From the NCBI RefSeq assembly GCF_026248685.1, contig NZ_CP111040.1:186001-250000 (forward strand): a stretch of 64,000 nucleotides of DNA, read 5' to 3'. Below are positions 56,113 to 64,000 of the stretch, in pieces. The position numbers and the translations under genes were made by a program. Origin of the DNA: Haladaptatus caseinilyticus. GTDB taxonomy: Archaea > Halobacteriota > Halobacteria > Halobacteriales > Haladaptataceae. The first letter of the stretch is position 1; the number at the start of each line of letters is the position of its first letter. The notes beneath the pieces were generated by a model. It was not told the DNA's origin and searched no databases. It worked only from the letters and a program-made list of their open reading frames with translations.

Positions 56113-56224
56113 ACGAGAGCTGGAGTGACCACCTCCCCACTGTTCACGGCGGAATTCGCTGGCCAAAACAGATTACCAACCCGAATACCTTGGGTTTATT
56201 TTGTTCCTCTTTTTAGTATCGTCT

Positions 56225-56485
56225 ATGTCAAACCTTTTCGTTCAGAACATTATTGGGATGGATGTTTCAAGTACTAATGGAATAGCAATTGGATCAATAT
56301 CTAGTATTACGATGAATTTCAAAACTGGTCAGCTATCAAATTTAGTCATTGAACCAAATAGAGATTCAAAAACCATTGAGCAACTGCCAATTGATGAAAG
56401 TGGCCACATTCAAATTCCAATTACTAAGGTAAAGGCCGTTAATGATCATTTGATAGTAAATGTAGACACGATCATAAAAAATTGA
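56225..56485 (+). CDS. CdpB-like PRC-barrel protein
   Basis: 86 aa from the ATG at 56225; the longer frame from 56201 adds a hydrophobic segment that PRC-barrel proteins lack. Blocks NIIGMDVSSTNGIAIGSISS, ITMNFKTGQLSNLVIEP and ITKVKAVNDHLIV are typical of short archaeal PRC-barrel proteins such as the CdpB cell-division factors, where the barrel mediates protein contacts at the division ring. It could equally be a different PRC-barrel paralogue, of which haloarchaea have several. Confidence 0.75.
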   Translation: MSNLFVQNIIGMDVSSTNGIAIGSISSITMNFKTGQLSNLVIEPNRDSKTIEQLPIDESGHIQIPITKVKAVNDHLIVNVDTIIKN

Positions 56486-56543
56486 TTGAGGAGGCTGCTA
56501 TCGGTGGGACAATAACAACATTCTCACAGACAGTACATATTCG

Positions 56544-56726
56544 TTGGCGGAAGTGTTCACATTCTCATGTTCACAGTGCAATTATCACTACCGTATCTTA
56601 TTGCCTTACCTACAGCAGTGTAGAAAGGTACTCCCCACATCTGCGTATGTTGGTGGTAGAGAGACAATGGCCACGACTGGAGGATACAATTCAGTGAATT
56701 ATTTTCCCAAATACGAAGATAATTAG
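56544..56726 (+). CDS. Doubtful small Cys-containing ORF before the ABC ATPase
   Basis: 60 codons from a TTG. It has FSCSQCNYHYRILLPYLQQC near its start, which is reminiscent of a zinc ribbon with one CxxC and a single further Cys, and it ends 14 bases before the ATPase gene. A different frame in the same stretch (56482-56697) is also open. It may be a relic of a zinc-ribbon gene or just chance. Confidence 0.25.
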   Translation: MAEVFTFSCSQCNYHYRILLPYLQQCRKVLPTSAYVGGRETMATTGGYNSVNYFPKYEDN

Positions 56727-56740
56727 GGAGGAAACTTAGT

Positions 56741-57472
56741 ATGACCCAGCACGAATACACCACAATGGTAGAGAACGTATTAGAGGCAAAATCGATTCGG
56801 GTTGTTCGCGGTGAGCAAGAAATCATTTCTGACGCATCACTTTCGATTCCAGCAGATACACAGCTTTTAGTGCAAGGACCGAGTGGTGCTGGCAAGACCA
56901 CGCTATTTAATATTCTCGGGCTTCTCGACGTTCCAACAAGTGGAACCATACGAATCGCAGGTGAAGATACAGCATCACTCTCGGAGCGAAAACGAGCACT
57001 GCTGCGTCGAGAAACGATTGGATTCATCTTTCAAGACTTTCAGCTCATCAGCGATCTAACTGCATGGGAAAATGCAGCACTTCCTCAAGATCATACTGGA
57101 GAACGTGATGAAGAGTGGCTTCAAACGTTATTTACAAAACTTGAAATTGACGATCGCGCTAATCAATATCCTGCGACGCTTAGCGGCGGTGAGAAGCAAC
57201 GTGTGGCTATCGCCCGGGCACTAGCCAATCGGCCAAATATCATACTGGCCGATGAACCGACGGGACAACTCGACCCAACTACAACTACACAAGTACTCGA
57301 TCTATTATTTCGATTACAAGATGTCACAGGTTCATCATTAGTGGTCATCAGTCATGATATGCAGCTGCAACCGCGGTTTGATACTGTTGCTCGACTGGAG
57401 AATGGTAGCATTCACAAACTTGAAACAAAGGCAGAGAACGACAAGGAGACTTCATCTATCGAGGTACGGTGA
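56741..57472 (+). CDS. ABC transporter ATP-binding protein, LolD/MacB type
   Basis: 243 aa. Walker A GPSGAGKTT at residues 46-54, signature LSGGEKQRVAIARAL, Walker B IILADEPTGQLDP and switch His in VVISHDMQLQ are all intact. The FQDFQLISDLTAWENAALP segment and the length place it in the LolD/MacB/FtsE-like group that drives FtsX-type permeases. No permease is adjacent; the two giant FtsX-type permeases at 36-43 kb lack an ATPase, so pairing is inferred. A second Met at residue 9 is an alternative start. Confidence 0.9.
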   Translation: MTQHEYTTMVENVLEAKSIRVVRGEQEIISDASLSIPADTQLLVQGPSGAGKTTLFNILGLLDVPTSGTIRIAGEDTASLSERKRALLRRETIGFIFQDFQLISDLTAWENAALPQDHTGERDEEWLQTLFTKLEIDDRANQYPATLSGGEKQRVAIARALANRPNIILADEPTGQLDPTTTTQVLDLLFRLQDVTGSSLVVISHDMQLQPRFDTVARLENGSIHKLETKAENDKETSSIEVR

Positions 57473-57734
57473 CATCCCTATCCGTCCTAAATATTGCCCC
57501 GGTGAAATACAGAAAACACGAAAGAATCAATTTAGCGTTGAATAAGATGTCGTTAACCAGACAATGGTGAGATAGCAGCTAATATGAGAAAAATGGTAAT
57601 AAGCGAGCGTTTGCCTTCTGGTGGTAGTTCTACAATGCAGTATGCGTCAACAATGTGTATAAAAATGTAAGAATAGAAAAATAGAAATATGAGTCCAAAT
57701 ATACCAAGACAGTCGCTCGACGCCACACCACGTC

Positions 57735-58571
57735 TCAGAACAAATAGTCGTTGATTTTTGATCCAAGTTGCCCTGATAACCTTCCATCATCAACATATTG
57801 AGTTGCAATGAGAACACTTCCAATCCCGAGAACTATCCCTGCAACCACGTCTGTACCCCAGTGAATTCCGAGGTACATTGTTGCGATGACGATGCTTGTT
57901 GCTATTGGCATTGCAACCAATGCCCACCCTGGGTATGCCTTGCGTGTTCGATATGCGAGCATGGCAGTACTGACTGACAGTGACGTATGTAAGGAAGGAA
58001 AAACATTTGTATTTGCGTTAACCTCCCCAGTAAGAATCTGTGATTGAGGATATGTTGAGTAAAGTAGTGGCTCTACGATATCTGGAATGAGGTTTCGCGG
58101 TCCGTATGAAATAAAGATAATATAGCAAACTAGTCCAATACCATAATTCACTGTATATGCAATTGCAATCTCTTTTAGCGGTCTATCCTCTGGGAGAGCA
58201 AAATAAGCGATGAATGGGAATACGAGTAAAAACACATAACCATAAATATACATAAATGAAAAATATGCCGTTAGTTCTGGAGTCGCGATTGATTGGAGTT
58301 TTCCTACGAAGTCGCCTTCGATTGCATGAATTAACCCTGTAATATTCCAATCGATGAGCCATGAGATTTCAGGGCCATATTCACGAGCCACTTTGTTTAT
58401 TGCGAGGACGCCAATTAATAGACTGAAATAAGGATATACCGCCTTAAGACGCTCTCGAAACTGGGTTCGAGCCTGTTGAAGGCCTGATACGCCGATAAAT
58501 AATACCATCGCAAAACCGAGCAGTATTACCTCACCAATGAGCAATCGTCCTGCAATATCGGCTAAACTCAT
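57735..58571 (-). CDS. PAP2 superfamily membrane phosphatase
   Basis: 278 aa with about six membrane segments. The catalytic marks of PAP2 (AUR1/inositolphosphotransferase-like branch) are FPSLHTSLSVSTAML and YLGIHWGTDVVAGIVLGIG, giving the two active-site His residues. The classic first motif K-x6-R-P is not obvious, as is usual in that branch. It probably removes phosphate from polyprenyl or diacylglyceryl-type lipids, or transfers head groups. It is separated from the solute-binding protein gene by 147 bases on the same strand. The 262-base spacer on its downstream side shows nothing recognisable. Confidence 0.85.
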   Translation of the reverse strand: MSLADIAGRLLIGEVILLGFAMVLFIGVSGLQQARTQFRERLKAVYPYFSLLIGVLAINKVAREYGPEISWLIDWNITGLIHAIEGDFVGKLQSIATPELTAYFSFMYIYGYVFLLVFPFIAYFALPEDRPLKEIAIAYTVNYGIGLVCYIIFISYGPRNLIPDIVEPLLYSTYPQSQILTGEVNANTNVFPSLHTSLSVSTAMLAYRTRKAYPGWALVAMPIATSIVIATMYLGIHWGTDVVAGIVLGIGSVLIATQYVDDGRLSGQLGSKINDYLF

Positions 58572-58718
58572 ATTGTTACCTACCGTCGTTTTGTGGTTCG
58601 GTATTCATCGCTATCTGTTTCATTTTCAGCACTCCCGGTCCAATATTTGAATACTACAATTCAGTTTGAGAGCGGCTTGATCTGACATCGAGTGGTTTTG
58701 GAGTGGTTCCATATTTAA

Positions 58719-60557
58719 TTACCGCTGGAGAATTTCGCCATCATTTGAATACTTGAATCCAGCATTGGTGAATAAGGTTCTTGCTTTGTCTCTGTCGAGA
58801 TTCCCATTCGTTCCAGGGAAGGGAAGTTTCGGATCATCCCCTTCCCAGCGAAGGTCTTCAACAAGTGAGTCGTGTCGAGCTAACGGACTGGCTGCCGGTT
58901 TTGCATAGCCACCAAATACATCGTCCACGAGAAATTCCTTATCGAGTAATTGGGCTACTGCTCGACGGAATCGGACATTGCTAAAGGGCCGTTTTCGAGC
59001 ATTGTAACCCACGTGGTACATCGCTGTTGACTCATCAATTTTCAATTGTACGCTTTCTGCGCGTCCAATGTCACGTACATCACCTACCGAGACGCTTGTT
59101 GCCGTTCCGTCTGCCTCATCGTTCAGTACAAGGGATGTTGCTGCTGCTCCTGAAGGGACAACAATGAATCGTAAACGTTTGTAGTCTGGTTTGCCTGCGT
59201 ATCGTTTGATATGATTTGGTTCCGATCTTGGACCATTGGAATCAAATTGTATGTTTTGGGCAGTGTCTACGTGATGGAGAAAATGCTCTTCGAACTGTTC
59301 TAAAGTTAATGACTCTTTCTTTTTCGCATTCGAAAACTGAAATGGGCCACTTCCAACTGGGTGCAAGTTATTCCAGACGAGTGCTTTCGTCGCAGTAGAA
59401 TCGGTTTGAAATACGATCTCAGCCTGTTTTCGTTTTGGCCACCAAATATGCTTTGGTAAAACTGGAACTGCAAGCGACTTCATAGCGACTTCTCGACTGG
59501 CCGTTCCAAACCGAATACGAACTGTCTGGTCGTCTACGGTACTCGTCGACTCAACAAGCGTGGCGGCGTCGCGAAATCGCGGCGATGGGACAGGGCTTTT
59601 GAGTTCGCTCAATGCTGTGTCATTGAGGAACCGATATGTAAACGCTACGTCGTTTGAAGTGAGTGAATTTCCATCATGCCACTCAAGATCGTCTCGTAAC
59701 CGAACATCCCCAATGAGATTCTCGTTTGACGATTTCCATTCCCAGGACTGGGCAAGCCATGGACGAACCTTTCCGTCGATCCACTGCCCTAGTCGATCAT
59801 ATAGTAGATCCACTATTGTCCCATCTCCTCGGAACTCCGCGGAGAGAGGATTCAGATTTTCCGTTGGACGAGAATCTTGTAGCGTCATTCGGAGCGTATT
59901 TTTACCATTTTGTGTCTGTACCGAAAGATACCCAAGGGGAGAATGAAGTTGCTCAACTTCTCCCCATTTGGCAAATGTGTCCTTCCGGGCTGCTCGAATC
60001 TCGTCGGGGAATGCGACGACTGAAAATGGTTGATTGCGTGCGATTGCGTGTTGAAGTTCTCCAAGTGTTTTCAATCGCTTGCGGTTCTGTTGGCGTCGTT
60101 GGGCATTTAGTAACCGGTCGACGTTGAGATTTGCATAGCCGAATGGATTTTGCCATCCTACTTCGGTGTCGAATTGAGAATGTAGTAATGTTCTAAGTGC
60201 ATCTGGTTCCTCGATACCAGGATGGCAAGCAACGTAGCAATCAAACGATTGCTCCAAGAGAATTTCGCGAAGTAACTCAACACGTTCCATTGGCTCAATT
60301 TGCACTGCAATACCAACTTCGTTCAAACGTTTCGCAAGAAACCTAGCGATACGAATCGCCTGTGGGTCTGCATCCGCTGGCAACGTTTTAATTGAAAATG
60401 TGATTTGTTTTGATTGGTCACGGCTAACCAAGGACTTAGCTTTATTTACACAACCACTACCCAATGTTATGCCAACGGCAGCAAGTAATTCTCTTCGTCC
60501 CGTTTTAGATCCCGTTTCTGATTCGGTGGAGGGCTTGGAATTCTGCTTCGGTAACAT
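58719..60557 (-). CDS. Tat lipoprotein, family 5 (peptide-type) ABC solute-binding protein
   Basis: 612 aa. The twin-arginine signal (T-G-R21-R22-E-L-L-A-A) is followed by lipobox GSGC with Cys36, so it is exported folded and lipid-anchored. The mature part has the two-domain SBP_bac_5 layout: DSRPTENLNPLSAEFRGDG and SWEWKSSNENLIGDVRLRDD, then LEWHDGNSLTSNDVAFTYRF (the usual W-H-D-G motif), and FSNVRFRRAVAQLLDKEFLV near the C-terminus. Such proteins deliver peptides, nickel or oligosaccharides to an ABC importer, but no cognate permease or ATPase is seen in this window. Unusually for the family, the extracellular N-terminal ~200 aa reads like a separate lobe (MERVELLREILLEQSFDCYV). Confidence 0.85.
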   Translation of the reverse strand: MLPKQNSKPSTESETGSKTGRRELLAAVGITLGSGCVNKAKSLVSRDQSKQITFSIKTLPADADPQAIRIARFLAKRLNEVGIAVQIEPMERVELLREILLEQSFDCYVACHPGIEEPDALRTLLHSQFDTEVGWQNPFGYANLNVDRLLNAQRRQQNRKRLKTLGELQHAIARNQPFSVVAFPDEIRAARKDTFAKWGEVEQLHSPLGYLSVQTQNGKNTLRMTLQDSRPTENLNPLSAEFRGDGTIVDLLYDRLGQWIDGKVRPWLAQSWEWKSSNENLIGDVRLRDDLEWHDGNSLTSNDVAFTYRFLNDTALSELKSPVPSPRFRDAATLVESTSTVDDQTVRIRFGTASREVAMKSLAVPVLPKHIWWPKRKQAEIVFQTDSTATKALVWNNLHPVGSGPFQFSNAKKKESLTLEQFEEHFLHHVDTAQNIQFDSNGPRSEPNHIKRYAGKPDYKRLRFIVVPSGAAATSLVLNDEADGTATSVSVGDVRDIGRAESVQLKIDESTAMYHVGYNARKRPFSNVRFRRAVAQLLDKEFLVDDVFGGYAKPAASPLARHDSLVEDLRWEGDDPKLPFPGTNGNLDRDKARTLFTNAGFKYSNDGEILQR

Positions 60558-60927
60558 ACTGATATGCTGGATTCATCACGCCAGCAACGATGATCTCAAG
60601 GTGCCTTTGATGCGCAAGTGTGATTTCACGCTAATCGTTTCAGAGTTGTTGCTACCTATCGTGAGACCTGGCTAATGTTTTATTATATGGACGCTAATGC
60701 CACTCTCTATTCCTATTGAGAATGGTCTTTGAAAACTGTTACCATGGTAACGTTGCTGCCAAAATATTAAGTATATTGTGGGGTATCTTCTGATATATGT
60801 ATCGGCAATTATCGTATCGCGACTGTTGTGTCGCGTTAGGACATTATTATATGGTTCATAGATTGTTCAAACAGTGTCTGAATGGCTTAACGACGCGATA
60901 ATAAAAAGTACGCAGGTATATCCTATA
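60558..60927. other. Divergent promoter region with palindrome
   Basis: 370 bases between the solute-binding protein and the propeller gene. The only clear structure is the 14-bp palindrome at 60738-60751, listed separately. Flanking sequence is AT-rich with several TATA-like stretches on both strands. Confidence 0.45.
60738..60751. promoter_or_regulatory. 14-bp perfect palindrome, operator candidate
   Basis: GTTACCATGGTAAC is fully self-complementary and lies between the divergent solute-binding protein gene and the propeller gene, 180 bases from each start. A dimeric regulator could bind it; no such regulator is encoded nearby. Confidence 0.45.
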
Positions 60928-62352
60928 ATGAAGATGGCCGTCCGGAAACTAATCCGCCTTGTCTTTGCCTCCCTTATCGTCATTTCAATACTTGCTTTGG
61001 CGAACGGAGCTGCAAGTTCATCAGTTGGACACACCGATGAGCAAATTCGCCAAGCAAATATCTCGACTGGTGATCGTGAGCAAGTAGCCCCGTCATCAAC
61101 TAATATCACAGTGATTGCAACGGACTCTAACACGTGGACGGGTAAGGCAGGCGACGGCCCTCGCGCTCGGGCAGAACTAGTTGCGTTCAATCCAAATGGA
61201 ACTGTCCTCTATTACAATGATTCACACACGCGTTACTGGGATGTTGACCCAGTAAATGGTACTAAGAGTACTGTTGAGTATCTCTATGCAGACCATCTCA
61301 ACAAATCGGAGTGTGGTTCTGAAGTGTGTACACGCAATGGAATTGAGCGGGTAAACCTCACGACTGGCAACACAACAGAAATCTACAGTCGTATCACCCC
61401 TGGAAAGCACTCTACACGCTGGCATGATGGTGACCGAATTAATGAATCGAGATACGCCATTGCTGACATCGCTCAGGATCGTGTTTTCGTTGTTAACACG
61501 ACAACTGGACTTTTAGAATGGTCCTGGGATGCCCAGAACAACTTTGACCCAACGAAGCACGGTGGACCGTTTCCTGAAGACTGGACGCATATCAATGATG
61601 TTGAAGTCCTCGAAAATGGTCGGTTGATGGTTAGCATCAGGAACCACGACCAAGTCGCATTTCTTGATCGCGAAACGGGTCTGCTTGAGAATTGGACCCT
61701 TGGAACAGACGATGCACACGACGTCATCTATGAGCAGCATAATCCGGATTTCATCCCGACTTCGCAAGGAGGTCCTGCGGTTCTCATTGGGGATTCCGAG
61801 AATAATCGCGTTATTGAATATCAGCGCGAAAACGGTGAATGGAATCAGACTTGGTCGTGGCAAGACTCCCGAATGCAATGGCCTCGTGATGCGGACCGGT
61901 TGCCGAGCGGTAATACGTTAATCACTGATTCGAATGGCAACCGTGTCTTTGAGGTCAATCAACAGGGAGAAGTCGTTTGGTCACTTGACATTGCGTTTCC
62001 GTACGAAGCGGAACGTCTCGAGACAGGTGACGAGAGCACAAATGGCAAGAGTGCAAAAGAACTCGGCCTTGATTCGGCAATTAAACAAAAGACTAGTGAA
62101 GGCAAGGCTAATACCCAAAATGGCCAGAAAGACCGTATAGCTGGAACAATTTGGGTACAGATTAAAGAACTCGTCCCCGGTCGATATATGAATGCCTTCA
62201 TGTACGTGCTTCCAGCATGGATGGGACCAACCGAGGTGTTTGCCCTCCTCACTTTCGGCCTGATATCGATTGTATGGGCTGTTACTGAGTGGCGTTGGTC
62301 ATCACGGTCGCTCTCCATCCCGTGGACGATAAATATCGATCGGAAAGGATGA
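60928..62352 (+). CDS. Arylsulfotransferase-like propeller with membrane anchors
   Basis: 474 aa from the ATG at 60928, where a basic start and hydrophobic segment (LIRLVFASLIVISILALANG) form a signal or anchor; the frame is also open from a GTG at 60874. The core is a propeller with Trp-rich blades, of the arylsulfotransferase (ASST) type. Marks are WTHINDVEVLENGRLMVSIR (the H-x-N-x-V block), the following HDQVAFLDRETG, and LPSGNTLITDSNGNRVFEV. A helix at about 425-450 leads into a short charged tail. ASST enzymes move sulfuryl groups between phenols; many archaeal family members may only bind ligands, and a catalytic His is suggested but not certain. The next membrane protein follows by 37 bases. 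Confidence 0.82.
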   Translation: MKMAVRKLIRLVFASLIVISILALANGAASSSVGHTDEQIRQANISTGDREQVAPSSTNITVIATDSNTWTGKAGDGPRARAELVAFNPNGTVLYYNDSHTRYWDVDPVNGTKSTVEYLYADHLNKSECGSEVCTRNGIERVNLTTGNTTEIYSRITPGKHSTRWHDGDRINESRYAIADIAQDRVFVVNTTTGLLEWSWDAQNNFDPTKHGGPFPEDWTHINDVEVLENGRLMVSIRNHDQVAFLDRETGLLENWTLGTDDAHDVIYEQHNPDFIPTSQGGPAVLIGDSENNRVIEYQRENGEWNQTWSWQDSRMQWPRDADRLPSGNTLITDSNGNRVFEVNQQGEVVWSLDIAFPYEAERLETGDESTNGKSAKELGLDSAIKQKTSEGKANTQNGQKDRIAGTIWVQIKELVPGRYMNAFMYVLPAWMGPTEVFALLTFGLISIVWAVTEWRWSSRSLSIPWTINIDRKG

Positions 62353-62389
62353 TCATGTTCGAACAAACCTCCATGATAGGTGATATCTG

Positions 62390-64000
62390 ATGTCACACGG
62401 TATCAACGAACGACAAAGTTGGACTATCACATCGAAGCTTGCAGAGCTCGCTAGTGACAAACGTGCGTGGCTTGGTGTGGCGATAGGAACAGGAATACTT
62501 GTTCATATCGTTTATCTCATAACCCATCCATATCCTGCCTACGGGGCTGGTTTGTACCTTCAAATCGCAGAGGAAATTAGCACACATGGATATGATTTGC
62601 CAGAACGGATTCCTCTCTATACGAAGGACGGAATTCCATTCGCCTATCCACCATTGATGTATTACGTTTCGGCGGTAGTGATGGATATAACAGGGGTTGA
62701 TCCAATCACGCTAAGCCGACTGTTACCCGGTTTCGTGACGGTTCTGTATCTCATTCCTTTCTACTATCTTGCACGTGAAATATTGGACTCGACTCCACGA
62801 GCTGGATTTGCGACGTTCGTGCTAGCTGTAACACCCCCTGCTCTTCAATGGCATCTGTCAGCTGGGGGTGTTGTACGTGCTCCGGCGTTCTTGTTTGCCC
62901 TGACTGGAATATACACTGGTCTAAAACTGTTCAAAACCGACGATCGAAAATGGATTATTCCTTCGGCGGTCCTGTTCGGAATGACAATTCTCACTCATCC
63001 AGTGTACACTGTCTTTTTCGGGACGACGTACCTCGTGATGTTTGTCTATTTCAATCGCACTCCTCGAGGTCTCATTTACGGTGCAATTGTCGCTGGAAGT
63101 GGTATCCTTCTGGCATCCCCCTGGTGGCTTCAGATTGTTGCTACCCATGGTGTTGGAATTTTCAGTGCAGCCTCTGGAACACACACCGGGCTTGGTGGTG
63201 GTCTCGGTCGACTGCTTAGTCAATTTGTATATCCTTTTGAGCCAAACCTTCCTGTCATCTTTTTCCTTGGATCATTCACCGGGATGGTGTACCTTTTGAA
63301 ACAGCGTCGTATCTTCCTCCCGTTGTGGCTAGTCACAGCTGCATTCGTACTGGGGAAAGTTCGATTCCAATTCCCAGCCGGGGCAATGATGATTTCAATT
63401 CTCGTCTTCGAACTCATCGTGCCACGCATTCGATCTGTAGTGTCGAAATCGCGCTACTCGCGATCAGCACCACTGGTCGTCGTCCTAGTAATTGTGTTGT
63501 TGATTTCGAGTGTTGGTATCTCATTTGCTGCTAGCGGACTCAACTCTCATCATGATAGTACCACGCAACCTGCATTTATGGACGACAATGACATGGCTGC
63601 AATGGAGTGGATTGATGAAAACACCGCTTCAGATTCTGATTTCGTTGTTCTCGGGGATGCCGCAGAGTGGTTCCCACTCCTGACTGATCGGGCCATTCTC
63701 GTCGGTCCGTGGGGCGTTGAATGGGAAGGCCACAAAAACTATCGCCACCATCTCGGCTTGTATAAGCGGATGTCACGGTGTCCTGGGAAAGCTTGTCTCA
63801 CAAAGAAGTTGATCTCGAACGATGTGAATCCGGATTACATCTACATTCCAAAGGGTCACTACACGGTCCGAGGTATCGATGAATATCAGAAACCTTGGAT
63901 GCGAGGCCATCTTGTGGACTCTGATCGTTACAAATTGGTTTATGAAAATGAGGGTGCAATGGTGTTCCGGATTGAAGAACCGATGGAGCCGGTTGAAATC
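62390..64000 (+). CDS. GT-C-like polytopic membrane protein, 3' end outside window
   Basis: At least 537 codons from the ATG at 62390; the frame is open to the window edge. About ten to eleven membrane segments fill residues 25-380 and a soluble extracytoplasmic domain begins near residue 395 (DNDMAAMEWIDENTASD). GIPFAYPPLMYYVSAVVMD and DPITLSRLLPGFVTVLYLIP are typical of GT-C (GT39/ArnT-like) transferases that use lipid-linked sugars. The soluble domain begins like those of the proteins at 29641 and 34437. It follows the arylsulfotransferase-like gene closely, so the two may modify the same surface glycan (inference). Confidence 0.75.
   Translation, partial: MSHGINERQSWTITSKLAELASDKRAWLGVAIGTGILVHIVYLITHPYPAYGAGLYLQIAEEISTHGYDLPERIPLYTKDGIPFAYPPLMYYVSAVVMDITGVDPITLSRLLPGFVTVLYLIPFYYLAREILDSTPRAGFATFVLAVTPPALQWHLSAGGVVRAPAFLFALTGIYTGLKLFKTDDRKWIIPSAVLFGMTILTHPVYTVFFGTTYLVMFVYFNRTPRGLIYGAIVAGSGILLASPWWLQIVATHGVGIFSAASGTHTGLGGGLGRLLSQFVYPFEPNLPVIFFLGSFTGMVYLLKQRRIFLPLWLVTAAFVLGKVRFQFPAGAMMISILVFELIVPRIRSVVSKSRYSRSAPLVVVLVIVLLISSVGISFAASGLNSHHDSTTQPAFMDDNDMAAMEWIDENTASDSDFVVLGDAAEWFPLLTDRAILVGPWGVEWEGHKNYRHHLGLYKRMSRCPGKACLTKKLISNDVNPDYIYIPKGHYTVRGIDEYQKPWMRGHLVDSDRYKLVYENEGAMVFRIEEPMEPVEI

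Noticed and set aside
56113-56200. CCTCCCCACTGTTCACGGCGG resembling an IS605-type end in reverse
   Set aside because: The two arms do not pair well, so the likeness is too weak to call.
1-64000. Search by eye for tRNA, rRNA and CRISPR arrays
   Set aside because: No cloverleaf with a GGTTCRA arm, no rRNA-like stretch and no regularly spaced direct repeats were seen; a tRNAscan run would be decisive.

Overview
The window looks like a low-GC haloarchaeal chromosome, with Haloquadratum-type composition as the closest fit (inference only). The signs are: acidic proteins, Tat signals on secreted proteins, a PGF-CTERM archaeosortase anchor, a phiH1-repressor-like winged helix, a TbsP/DUF5821-like regulator, CdpB-like PRC-barrel and DUF1616/DUF58/DUF4129/DUF4350 proteins, TATA boxes placed for leaderless transcripts, long spacers and many gene relics. 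I saw no rRNA, tRNA or CRISPR array.

Region 1 (1-20.8 kb) is accessory. After a truncated O-antigen-ligase-like membrane protein come three giant paralogous proteins (3367-6486, 6920-10060, 15945-19067). Each has an N-terminal right-handed beta-helix and a C-terminal array of six beta-sandwich units resembling H-type lectin domains. Two are divergent from a Tat-exported PQQ-type propeller gene, across a spacer whose core is conserved. The second propeller copy has collapsed by an internal deletion. Between these modules lie a GC-richer three-gene cassette (11046-12480), a divergent phiH1-like repressor with an operator-like inverted repeat, and an alpha/beta hydrolase. A decayed IS6-type transposase and a frameshifted copy of one cassette gene follow at 19.2-20.5 kb.

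Region 2 (20.8-34.1 kb) is a surface-polysaccharide or glycan locus: three GT4 glycosyltransferases, a Wzx-like flippase, a polytopic membrane protein, a GT2 polyprenyl-phosphate sugar synthase-like enzyme with a zinc-ribbon microprotein, and four alkaline-phosphatase-superfamily (sulfatase-like) proteins. None of the four has the Cys formylglycine signature; a Thr sits at the likely nucleophile position. One carries an in-frame TAA 75 codons before its natural end. GC content changes abruptly at 23338.

Region 3 (34.4-64 kb) is mainly cell-envelope functions. Two large paralogous FtsX-type permeases (36073-39087, 40397-43426) flank a DUF1616 protein. A PGF-CTERM surface protein, a sugar nucleotidyltransferase and, further away, a LolD/MacB-like ATPase (56741) follow. 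A dispersed MoxR / DUF58 / DUF4129-like / DUF4350 set lies at 46-56 kb. A PAP2 phosphatase, a Tat-lipoprotein solute-binding protein, an arylsulfotransferase-like propeller and a truncated GT-C-like membrane protein close the window.
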